From the NCBI GenBank assembly GCA_034509425.1, contig JAVTVJ010000033.1:5329001-5393000 (forward strand): DNA of 64,000 nucleotides. Direction: 5' to 3'. A program made the translations under genes and the position numbers. The stretch comes from Eopsaltria australis (taxonomy: Eukaryota; Chordata; Aves; Passeriformes; Petroicidae). Numbering within the stretch: position 1 is the stretch's first letter; each line of letters opens with the position of its first letter. Below the pieces are notes generated by a model, which was not told the DNA's origin, made no database searches, and saw only the letters and a program-made list of their open reading frames with translations. Shown here piece after piece: positions 25,789 to 35,849 of this stretch.

Positions 25789-26880
25789 GAGACTGATTCC
25801 CTCATAGCGAGCTTCACCCCAAACCCTTTCTCCGAGCCCTCAGCCAAACTCGCGCCGGCTGCGCTCCCCCATTGTTCCGAGTTTAAAGATGGCGGCGGCC
25901 TCGTGGCGCCGTGCCTACACCCCTGCGCCCACTGCGCAGCCTCACGCCAAAAGCCCGTGAATCCTCCCAACCCCTCCCACGGCTCCTTCCCCTTCGCGTT
26001 GATTGGCCCCACGTCGGGCTCCCCCCCCACGGCCGATGGTGTCTTCGCGTCGGGTCCCTCCCCTCGCGCCGGAGGTCCCTGCCCCAGCCCGAGGGAGATC
26101 CCCGCCCCACCGCGAGCCTGGACTGCTCGTATCAACTGCAGTCCCACCCCTGACCACCGCCCACTTCCAGATCCCCACGCTCCCTCGTTCACACCCCGAG
26201 ACTGGGGGCCGAAAAGTGGAGAGGCTGAAGCCTGTGATGCAGCCAGTCAGCCAAGCCTTACAGTGGCATCGGGTGTGCACAGCCCTCAGGGTAACAACCC
26301 ACGATGGGAATCACAGTCACCTGCAGCCTTGCGAGAGCCTAGCAAAGTGGAGAGAGAGCTTGGGAGAGATTCTCCTCACTTTAAAGGTGTGCTGGTCCCA
26401 TCTGACATAAAAACAATCCTGACAGGCATTTTAGTTAAGGTTCAGTATTGGGTGTGGGAAAAGATATGGAAGCAGCAGCTTCAAAGCCTGCTGAACAGTT
26501 CTAATCACCCTCAACCTAAGTCTTCCACAGGCTCCTGGACACCACATGCTCCATCCCATTCGGGAAACGGATCGGCACCGTGCTCCTCAAAGAAATTAAA
26601 AGCTGAATCCACTGTGTCCTGCTCTCCATCACCACCCATGCCACTGGAGACCCCATCAGAGGTGATCTCAGATGACCAGTCACTTGAACCACGATGGCTG
26701 AAGTTAGTAGGCATCACAACTCTCCACCCAACACATCCACCAGAGCAGATCCAGTCGCATCCACCAACAGACGCTGCTCCACAGAGATCAGCGTGGAAGA
26801 GAAGGAAAAAGAAAACTCCAAACTTCGACAGTCATCAAGAAAAATCACTGAGACCCTTCTTCTTGATATCTTCCCCTTAG
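25789..26880 (+). pseudogene. Gag-frame open stretch after amber stop, 363 codons
   Basis: This is in the same frame as the matrix ORF and open without interruption from the codon after the amber stop to TAG at 26878-26880. The first 140 or so codons are Pro-, Ala- and Ser-rich and lie in very CpG-rich DNA. Around codons 205-230 is a short segment with three tryptophans (YWVWEKIWKQQLQ), the most structured-looking part. Codons 337-342 are the basic run KRRKKK, which could act as a nuclear or RNA-binding signal. No capsid major homology region, no CCHC zinc knuckles and no protease or polymerase motifs are seen. It may be a Gag spacer fused to other material by deletion, or partly captured sequence. 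A protein is not proven; no good ATG is needed if amber read-through occurs. I do not recognise a family. Confidence 0.4.
25860..26160 (+). other. CpG-island-like block inside the provirus
   Basis: This segment has a dense run of CpG and several words typical of vertebrate housekeeping promoters: aagatggcggc (YY1-type, 25886-25896), a CTGCGC...GCGCAG pair (NRF1-like, 25923-25939) and an inverted CCAAT box (attgg, 26002-26006). The ATG inside the YY1-type word opens a 23-codon frame beginning MAAASWRR and stopping at 25958-25960. Retroviral gag linkers are often GC-rich, so chance or ordinary viral origin remains possible; capture of a host promoter or first exon is the alternative. Confidence 0.35.
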
Positions 26881-26949
26881 ACTCTCCTGAAACCTACCCC
26901 ATGTACCTCCCATACCCCAATCATTCCCAGTCCTGTAGAGAGACAATGA

Positions 26950-27042
26950 TTTAACAATGTTTGTTTTTATTTGCAGATTTTCAAGACTTTGCTTTGGATT
27001 TTAGTTATTATCTTCATTGTACTAACAAATCACTTTCTTTAA
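26950..27042 (+). pseudogene. Possible env transmembrane tail remnant
   Basis: A 30-codon open frame ends at TAA 27040-27042. Its last 21 codons form a hydrophobic membrane-spanning stretch (FKTLLWILVIIFIVL) followed by a very short tail, and it stops about 10 bases before the polypurine tract, just where retroviral env genes end. It is preceded by a strong acceptor-like tract, tttgtttttatttgcag, ending at 26976. I read it as the surviving 3' end of env after an internal deletion. Its shortness makes this an inference. Confidence 0.45.
26957..26976 (+). promoter_or_regulatory. Candidate splice acceptor before env-like tail
   Basis: A T-rich tract ends in CAG at 26974-26976. It would pair with the leader donors near 25199 or 25312 to make a spliced message. 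Confidence 0.4.
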
Positions 27043-27045
27043 GTA

Positions 27046-27061
27046 AAAAGACAGGGGGAGA
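27046..27061 (+). promoter_or_regulatory. Polypurine tract of the provirus
   Basis: The run aaaaagacagggggaga abuts the TGTTGCGG start of the 3' LTR, apart from possible single-base slack. It is almost purely purine with a G-run, as needed for plus-strand DNA priming in reverse transcription. Confidence 0.8.
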
Positions 27062-27633
27062 TGTTGCGGTGGTTCGGAACCAGAGGACTTCCGGACAGGT
27101 TCCACGGACAGAGGGTTTCCCCCCAAAGCTCCCAGGGGCAGCAGTTGGACCACCAATCCACGGACCCAAGCTCCTGCTATTGGTTATTGGACTTGTCTGT
27201 TATGTATTCCCGTCCTGGGAAATTCCCTGTCACTCCATAGTTCATTCGTTGTTCTCTCTGTTCCCCTCCCCTCCCTAAACCCCTTTTGATCATGTACCCC
27301 AGCCCCTCCCCTGTATTGTCCCCTGCCCTCATCCTATTGGGTGTTGTTCCTCCCTTAAATACCGATGTAATAAGCTGCTCTTGGCTCTTGGTCCATGTGC
27401 TCCCTTTGGAGGCAATAAACCTACCGAAATCACATACCAAGAGACCTCCTTCTCTGGTAGTTCTTTGCTGTTTCACCACGCTCCGGGGGCAACATCTCCC
27501 CGGACCGAACGCGGGCCAGCTGTGCTCATAGTCAGCACTCCGAGGGTGCCTTCCCGAGGGCGAACGGCATCCTAGGATAGGGCTAGGACTCCGCTGCCGG
27601 TACCAGGGTGGGACTGAAGCAGGGAACGCAACA
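27062..27633 (+). repeat. 3' LTR of the provirus (572 bp)
   Basis: The same ends and signals as the 5' LTR: ttaaata at 27355-27361 and AATAAA at 27414-27419. By eye it has about 14 substitutions and one single-base gap against the 5' LTR. Five of the substitutions fall in 9 bases near 27208-27216, a cluster absent from both the 5' LTR and the 55.1 kb solo LTR. Confidence 0.92.
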
Positions 27634-27639
27634 GCTGCC
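27634..27639. repeat. Target-site duplication, right copy
   Basis: An exact gctgcc directly after the final CA of the 3' LTR matches 24328-24333. Confidence 0.9.
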
Positions 27640-30600
27640 TGCAAACAGATCCAATTGACTGTTTTAATTTTTACTTTTTTTTGATGCAAATTTTCTTAGC
27701 TTGTACACATTTGGATAAAATTGACATACTGTTGGTATTCCTGAGTTCTGTACTCTGCATTCAGTTGACAATGAGTGTTTTTTCTTGTATTACATTAGGA
27801 TTTTCAGTCAGAGTATTTCTGTACTTTCTATAGGTTGAATTATTGATTATAATATAGTTCTGCTTGAATAATTTCTAGGTGTTTTGTTAAAGGTTAATTT
27901 TAATTCAAGAATCTCTCAGACCCTTTTCTAGTACTTGTTCAATCCTTATAATTTATCAGAGATAAATGTTTTCTTTCATCTCTCAAGAGTTATGACATCA
28001 AAAATTTTGTTACATTGTTTTTATTTCACAGTTTGAAACCCTGTCTCCCACGTGCTTAATTATAGGGAGAATACCAAAGTTCTAAAATTTCTTGCTTATT
28101 AAAGAAGCCCTTACCTAATTTAATGAGAAAAAGAAAAAAGGCAACAAATGCAATGGGACCTGTGATGATGAGACATAAGATTTCTTCCATTGTGTCCTGC
28201 ACTGGTGCTGGTTGCTCAGAGACCTGGGGTGAAGCACTAATTCACCTGGATATTACCTCCATTTTCATGGATTCTTCAGCGCAGAGAGTTTTTAGCCTCT
28301 CAGTTCTCTACTTCAGGACACTTTGAAGTTGGTAATTTATTAAGAACTCTCATTTCTTCTTCAATTTTTACCTCTTACAACAAAAAATATTTAAAGGAAC
28401 AATTTTCAGTGCTACAAAAGTGATAAGTAGCTCTTAGAATTGATAATCTACATTTATACAATAGAAGAAATAATGGGAAAGAAATCAAGTTTAACATATT
28501 CACCAAAATACAGGCTTCTTTGGGAATGGACTTTTTAATGAGGCCTGTTGCAATAGGGTGTGGGATAGTGTTTTCAAACTGAGGGCAGATTCAGAATAGA
28601 TATAAGGAAGACATTTCTTATTCAGGAAAATAATAGTTACAAGCAATGATGAATGTATGTATGCATATTTCATCAAAAGTAGCAAAGAGTTACATTTTCC
28701 TTCTTAATTACATTTAAAGTAACAGCACTAAAACACTTCAGCTCTTATGGAATCTAAGTAGTTGGTAGCAGAAGCAGAAAGGATGAAATTTCAGCTGGAA
28801 CTGGATCAGAGCCTTCCATGTTACTCAACTCACACTGTACAACTTGCACACACAGATAAATGCACAAAACTGTGTCTACAGTCATGGTTCCTAGGTCCTG
28901 GGGCCCTGTAATAATGAAAGCAAATAAGTCAGCTAGCCATACACTATATTTAAATGCTAACAGTAGTGTTTTCCCTGCCTCTTATGCTCATGTCATTTTC
29001 ATAGAGAATCACTTTTCAGGCCAAGTTGTAAAACAATTCTTGCCTCCAGCTGTCACAGGTAAGGGAAGGTCCATCCTTTGATGGATTCTTATTACTTATT
29101 AAATATTTAATAAGCTCTGAGACTTGTTCATGGCTGTATTTCACTCTTGCCCAGTAATTTTGGTGCTGTTTGTCAAGGAAATAATGTGGGCTGAATGAAG
29201 GGCACACAGCACTAGTTAGCAGTTTGCATACTTGTCAGTAACAATAACTTACCCATGTATAATCAGGTGAGGTTTTTCCATTTTAGTTTACAACAAGTTG
29301 CATTTTAAAGTATTACCCTGAGGGAAGAAAGTAAAAGTGCTGAGAATGGATGCAAGAAACAAAATCCAATAATATCCAACAACTGTGCTGAAAAAATGAA
29401 TTTTAAAGGACTTTTTTCCCCCTTTTTTTCTGTGATTGGCACAATTTTAGCTTATTAAGAGCAGCAAATAAGGTCACTAGGCTCAACAAGCAACCTCCTG
29501 CTGTTTTCCTTATCTTTATTTTCTTGATTTTCCTCTCTTTTCTGTCAGCTCTTTGCCTAATAAGCATTGACTTTCTTATTTCAGAGTCTCTATAATATTC
29601 TGAATCACGGATTGTAATCTTGAAGATTTTCTTTATCACCATGGCAAAGTGATAAAAAAAATCTCTGAAAGTGCCTCCATTTTTAAAAGCATAGTGTTGA
29701 GCTCTTGAAATAATATTACAGGTGATTTAGAAAATATGAAGGATTATTTTATCCTGAAACTTTTTAAATTAACTTCAGTTTACACAACAAGTATCAATCT
29801 ATACTGTCATTCTGGTGCTCAAAATCATTGTCTAACCACAGTAGGGAGTGTGACCACTTTAATTAATTCCATTTGAATCACCATAATTAGACTAAATTAC
29901 TTTTATGTCTTGAAGACTAGTCATGTTCAATAAAAGGACATTAGCATAAAGATCATATAAACCAAAAGTATTGAATAAAACATAAAATATTTGCCATTCA
30001 ACTGCTGAATTTGAGGTTTTAAAATTAAAATTTGTATTTTAAAATTCACACCTATTTAAATATTGACAATAAGTGTGTCATGAAGTCTAACTAAGGATTC
30101 ATAACAATGGTAATCGATCTTAGAAAATTTCAGTAAATCCATTTATCATAGGATATTTACAGTCTTGAGGAACTAAATCAAATAACAAAAAATATTATTA
30201 CAAGGAAATAGAATATAGCATTCAGTTTTGGAAGGTTTATTTGACAAGCTAGGGGATACCATTGCCAAAAGTTCTTTTAATGCTCTATTAACAGGTTAAA
30301 ATTTCCAGTTAAAAAATATTGGACTAGCAGAGTCAAGTAGAGGGAAAAAAATGTTGAAATTGGAAGTGTCAATATATTATTAAATCACTGTCAAAACACC
30401 TCCATATTTCTCTTTTAGACAAAGTACTGTTCTATTTCTGTGAGAAAGTACATTTTTTCTCAATGCGAAATTGGATCAGAAATTCCTGTATAGCAAATCT
30501 GTAGCATTGTAACCCAGTAAGAACATTATTGCTATTGCCTGTGACAGGCTGCAAACCTAAACCAGGAGTGCAAATGGAGACAGAGGGTGATCGCAGGGGC

Positions 30601-33600
30601 CTGGAAAATAAAGGCACCAGGTGACAGCAGACCCCAGCATCCTTGAGCCACTTACCAGCATTCAGCTACTAGTCCTCAATGCAACCTTGGGAGCTGGGAG
30701 AAAAAAAAAAAAACAGTTACAGGGGTGAAAAAAGAATGGGTATGTGTCCATTATATATAAATCACAGCAGATACAGTAAATTCAGATGTATGGTGCACTA
30801 GCAGGTAAAAGAAAGATGTGGAATATGACAATGTATGTATAAAAACCAAACCCAAACCTAGGTGAATCCTACAGTGAGGAGGAAGAAACCATTAATACCT
30901 AGCATCATACTTCATCGTTGGTATACTGATGATTTAATACCTAAAACCCACAAGAACTGAAGCCATTGACAATAGCATGCAGAGGAGAAGTAGAAGGCTG
31001 AGCACAGCACCATAGAGAGGAGAAGATTCTATTGAGCTTGTGTATACACCGTTCTACCTGCATCTTATTTGACCTTGAAATGTTAAAATCAATGCAACTG
31101 GAGCAACAGGTCTTTGATTGCACTGTTAAGAGTTTTTAATGAGACTAACAATCAATTCTCAGCTTTGCATACACAATGCATTCCTTTTGCCCATAACAAG
31201 GTTTTTTCTGTTATTGGTGGGAATTCAAGTATTTTGTAACCTGAATGCAACAAATTCATAAGAGAAGCATGTAATCGGAATTAAGTCTTTTGTTGTTTTG
31301 TTTTGACTTGTTTGTTTGAGTTTTTCAATACTTATCAAATATGTACTTAAAAATCTTCAGTCTGTGATATTTTATTTTTCAAATATTTGTTGCCACAATT
31401 TTTTTTTAAAGGAAAAGAATTCCAGACTTGTTCTTCTTTTCTCAAAGCTATTACTTCTGTCATCTTGCTCTCAGCTTTATAAATTTCATTAAACTGAGAC
31501 AAATTTTTAAAATGGACTCTGTTCTCTGCAGGTACACCTGGTACTCAGTGAGTCTACCACCTCATTATATACTGGTAATTAGGCTGAATATGAAAAACAA
31601 AATAGCTTTGCCTCTATATTTTTCCCCATCATCCACAACTCTCTGTGGGTTTGCATGTAGGAGCCTCTTTGCTGAAACAGACTTTAGTGACTAACGATTG
31701 TGCTGTTCTATATCCATCATTAGCCTCAAAAATTTATAATTTGTGTAAAGGAAAATTGGAAAAGTATAAAAAAGGAAGATTCAATGTAATGTACTGTTAA
31801 TGAACTCTGGTTTGTCAGCACAAAATGCCTTGATCACAGTGCCCTAACCACATCTTCTGAAGTAAATAGACAGAACAGTTTCTTTGAAGCTTTTCATATT
31901 TCTTCAATTTCATGCATTATTTCTAGAAATATATCCATGAAAATATGTAATTATGTGGTTGTAACTGGGCATATCTGCTTTGTTCAGGTACTGGTTCTTC
32001 AAAAAGCATGGGGCAAGCCCACAGAAAGTAACATTCCTACACTCTGGATCACATGGAAATGCTTGGAGAATCTGGTGTTTTCTGCCTGCTCCCAGTCCAC
32101 TTAAGCACCTGCCCACCAGGGTGAGGTACTTGCCCACCAGGGTGACATACCTGTAGCAAGGGACAGAGTGACAGAGGCCAAAAAAGAGGGCAAGTGACAG
32201 CTCCTGAGGTAAGAATGCAGTTCTTTTAAACAATAGATATCTCAGTAAAGCAGGGAACAGATGCATTACTGCTCCCTGAGATGAGGGAAAGAAATACTTT
32301 TCCTAGGGATTCAGAGGAGATGATGCAGAACTTGCCATAATCCAGGAAGCCCCCAGCTGGTTTCAAGATTGACAGCAAGGCAGAGTGACAAAGTTCAGAG
32401 GCTTAGATTGATGGATACATTTCTGAAATTTTTTTGTGCTCAGATTTGAAGCTTTAGTTGTCCCTCACTTTCTACAGATTGGGATTAAAATTTATTCTAC
32501 TTTTTATTTGTGTCTATACTTGAGACCTCTTTTTTTGCTGTCCCTGAATAAATGTTAAATTTAACTTGTTTGTCTCTGAATTAATATTTGTAAATATGGG
32601 GAAGTGATCCAATGAAAATTCAAGTAAAGGCTGCAAGACAACTTTGTCATGTTATTGCATTGCAAGATGAAAAGTAACCGTAATGTACCACCAATAACTT
32701 CGATTTTTTCATTCTAATATTGTCCCTTTTTCAATGAGACATTGAAAGCCTTGAGATGTTATAGGTTAGTATAGATAGTGTTGAGAGGGTATAATGCTTT
32801 CTTTAGATAATGTCTATGTTTCCTAAAACCATGCAAAATATAGACTTGATGAATAGCATAAAAAGTGAAATTACAAGAGAAAATTTCCTAGCTTACTGAA
32901 ACATGTTTTCTTAACTCATTATGCCTAAAAATCTTTGTAGTCCTTTCTCAGAATTACATTTAATCTGATGCTTACATTGCTTCTTTCCTTTTCACCCCTC
33001 CATCTTTTTCTGTTTTCTTGTTTTTTAGTCCTGCTCAATTCTTTCTGACCCCTGCAATTTTAACATTATATCCCAGGGATCTTCTGTCAAAAAAGCTCAG
33101 GTGGCTAGTGACTTCAATTATTTTTTTTCCCCTAATAAATTTAATAATTTTTGTTGGGTTTGATAAAAAATTACAATTTATCCTACTGAGCAGGAGAGGT
33201 TTAATAAAATATCTCTACAATGTTCTCACAGGGTTTTTTTTGTTGTGAAATTTCTTTCTCCAATTATTGTATGTGTACAAATACAACAGTACTCTGTGGC
33301 CTCTGCTATTAAATGTTCTGCAGGGTTTTTAAATTTTTTTTTTTAAAGCAAACTGGGCACTGTCAGCCACGTGATGAATGATTAAAATGCCTCAGGTTTG
33401 TGTGCAATAACATAAGCACAGGCTCTGAGTCTAAGCGAGCTAATTTTCATATTCTGTATATTGCAGTTCCTTTAGTTTTAAGAGCATTGAGGACATGGAT
33501 CATGTAGAAATTCTGAGGTGAAAGCTTCCACTCCATAATTAAAAGAAATCCAAATGAATATACTCCAAAATAATTTCTAAGAAAACATATATAAAGTAAT

Positions 33601-34343
33601 TAATCTCAGTAGAATTTCAGATATTCTGTCTGAGAAACTGTAATATATCCCTTGCATAAAGAGCTAGTATTGTAAGGCAGAGAGAGGTTTACCAGAGGCA
33701 TTTGAGAAATGCAGGGGGACAGTGCAGTTTTGGCTAATAATTAATTAAAAAGAACATATACAATAACAAAAAAGAAAAAGTAAACGAAATTGTTAAGTAT
33801 GAGCAGTTTTCACAGGCAAGGGCTGATAAACAACCAGCAGTATTGAAAACTCATAGATTGAAAAGCAATGAAAATTTTATTTTTCATCGTATACAGAGGA
33901 AATATTAGTCAGTCAATGAACATCACTATGACATGATGTCATTTGGATGAAAACAATGACTATATGAATAAACATGCATAATTGGTAGAATTAAAAAATA
34001 AAAAGTTTAAATATTCACGCTTTAACACATCATCAAGATCATAAGAATCTGATGATAAGAACTATTTATGGTGTTCAGGATGAGGAGCTGAATGCACTTT
34101 GACAAGAAAAATTTGGGAGAGAAAGGTAGTATTTATTCTTTTTTCTACCTCAGATTCTGGTCCATGCAGTGTCTGAGAATTTTACACATTTGGCACCTCC
34201 ACCGTATCGATCTCATGGGCACAGCTCAGCTGTACTTTACACACGTTTATTATACTAAGGGTCTGTGCACGCAATTAACATAAAGCTTCACAATTATGTT
34301 GGATTACTATGCCTATGTGTTCTGCATGAGTAATAAACATGCA
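27640..34343. other. AT-rich region, mostly unique
   Basis: Apart from the CR1 scrap at 28543-28622 I recognise nothing coding. A direct pair of tgcccaccagggtga words occurs at 32110-32124 and 32131-32145 (21-base spacing). Open frames such as 31910-32266 (minus) and 31428-31694 (plus) have no recognisable protein character. Confidence 0.5.
28543..28622 (+). mobile_element. Small CR1 fragment
   Basis: About 80 bp match the part of CR1 that encodes the 'GNGFKLKEGRFRLDIRKKFF' region: a tail of the form agtgttttcaaactgagg followed by cagattcagaatagatataaggaag. Both ends are lost. It is short and diverged, so it is called by similarity to the intact copy at 7.5 kb. Confidence 0.6.
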
Positions 34344-35105
34344 TCAGGTGAAGGTTTCCAGGTGCTGATTTTCAGGGGCTACCTTGTGAGGACCACAGGT
34401 GGTTTCAGCCAGCTCCCAGAATGACCCACTGCAAGGCACAGCTGAGTCCCACAGGCAAGGTGGTGGTACCTTGGGGAAAACATGTTTTAGTAAGGGCAGA
34501 GCATAAAGAGGAGGGAATGAGGAAAAAACTGAGATAAGTAAATCTGCAGGCACCAAAATGAGAGAAGAAGATGGGGGAGGTGCTCCAGGAGCTGGAGAAA
34601 AGATTCCCTCACAGTCTGTGGTGAAGACCATGATGAGACAGGCTGTTGACCTGCAGCCCATGGATATCCATGGTGGAGCAAAATTCACCTGCAGCCCGTG
34701 GAGAACTCCACATTGGAGCAGGATCCTGGAAAAAGCTGTGGCCTATGGAAAGGAGCTCATGCAGGAGAAGGTGTGCTGGCAGGAACCTTGGCCCTTGGAG
34801 GACCCATGCTGGAGCAGACTGTTCCTGAAAGGCTGCACCCACAGAAAGGATCCACTGTGGAGAAGTTTGTGAAGCACTGCGAGAGGTACCTCACAAACGT
34901 GCTGGAGCATGGGTGCTGCATGAAGAGGGAGAGGTAGTGCTATGAACTGACCATAAACTCCAGTTTCCACCCCCCAGTCCCCTTCTAGGGCAGAGGAGAG
35001 GACTTGGGAAGAAAGGAGTGAATCTGAGTCAGGAAAGAAAGAATGCTGGGGTAGAGATGTTAGTTTGGGGGTATTTTGTTGTTTCAAGGTTTGCTGTGAA
35101 TAAAC
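34344..35105 (+). mobile_element. Old LTR-type element with degenerate tandem units
   Basis: A GC-richer block in AT-rich DNA. Between about 34640 and 34870 it contains approximate repeats built around the words 'cctgcagcccatgga' and 'ggagcag', spaced roughly 30-60 bases. It ends with a ctatgaactgaccataa-type segment, a C-rich part and a gaagaaagga purine-rich part, finishing near a ttgctgtgaataaac sequence that could hold a poly(A) signal (aataaa at 35099-35104). I associate this arrangement with avian ERVL-type LTRs, from memory. The two overlapping sets of open frames here (34344-34688 minus, 34558-34872 plus) are by-products of the repeat units rather than genes. Confidence 0.5.
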
Positions 35106-35329
35106 AGGCTACCTGTAGGTAGCAGATTGCATGTAATTTTGGTTGGGCAAAAATTATTTTATAGGAATCAGATATGGATGTATTTGTTTGTCAAGTTGTT
35201 AGACACATACGAAGATTTATAGTCAGTCTTTACCCCTGTGTTTATTAGTTAGTTGGGCTGAAAATGTAAATAATGTTACCATACTTTCTTTAAAAAATAA
35301 TGACTAAAAATAAACTAAATAAAGCTCTC

Positions 35330-35830
35330 TGAAGGTACTAAACCAGATTTATCAATGTGAGCAGCTCCACTGCCAGCACAATTTGCAGTAGTGCTCAAGG
35401 GGAGTTTCCTGGGCTTGAGGAACCTCTGGGGGAGCTGAGAGAACCACCAGAAGCCCGCAGCTTGCATGACAGTGGCTGATGGGACCTGGGCAGGGCCAGG
35501 AGCAGTGGAGGCCAAATCCTCACATACGTATAAAAGAAGCACCTTGAGAGCTGTAGTGGCCAGGAGTGCTTTGAACAGGATTGACAAACAGGGTTTGGGA
35601 TATCAGCCAGGGTTTTGCATTGCAGTTTGGGCTGAAGGGCACACAGGAAAGGCGCTCTAGCTCTGCCAGCTCAGCCAGGGAGCAGTGACATCCATCTGGC
35701 AGAGGACCATTGTCCCCTCTAAGCTCTGTAGCTGCCACAACTGATTCAGCTACCCAGACAGAACTCCAGTGGGAATGTGCTGCCACCCCAGTGTCAGGGC
35801 CAAATGACAGCAGTAGTAAGCACTGTGTCT
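35330..35830. other. Unclassified GC-richer repeat-like block
   Basis: About 500 bp whose base composition differs from its surroundings, wedged between the LTR-type block and a CR1. It has a TATA-like gtataaaag at 35527-35535 and could be bounded by TG near 35357 and CA near 35801, which would suit an LTR, but no matching partner or target-site duplication is visible. Open frames on both strands (35315-35587 minus, 35466-35660 plus) overlap each other and are unlikely to be genes. Confidence 0.35.
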
Positions 35831-35849
35831 TAGGGAGTGTTTTGTCTGT

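Larger units (their letters stand above)
24328..27639 (+). mobile_element. Internally deleted class II-type ERV provirus
   Basis: A complete insertion unit: target-site copy gctgcc (24328-24333), 5' LTR (24334-24906), primer binding site, 2155 bp interior, polypurine tract, 3' LTR (27062-27633) and second gctgcc (27634-27639). The 6-bp duplication and the TG...CA LTR ends are usual for alpha- and betaretrovirus-like (ERVK, class II) elements; six bases differ from the 4-5 usual for gamma-, lenti- and spuma-type insertions. The interior is far shorter than a full provirus (about 6-8 kb inside). It holds a matrix-like Gag start, a further open stretch and an env-like hydrophobic tail; capsid, zinc knuckles, protease, reverse transcriptase, integrase and most of env are missing. 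LTRs differ at about 14 bases plus one indel (near 2.5%), so insertion is fairly recent. Replication would need proteins from another copy. Confidence 0.9.

Noticed and set aside
25785..26280. Minus-strand frames of 75-135 codons opposite the Gag-frame stretch
   Set aside because: They are low-complexity Gly/Arg-rich readings of the CpG-rich block, antisense to a longer frame continuous with gag.
32110..32145. Two spaced tgcccaccagggtga copies as a possible CRISPR-like or regulatory array
   Set aside because: Only two copies with a 6-base spacer in a vertebrate genome; a simple local duplication.
34344..35087. Several 60-114 codon frames on both strands
   Set aside because: They are generated by the repeated units of the LTR-type block.
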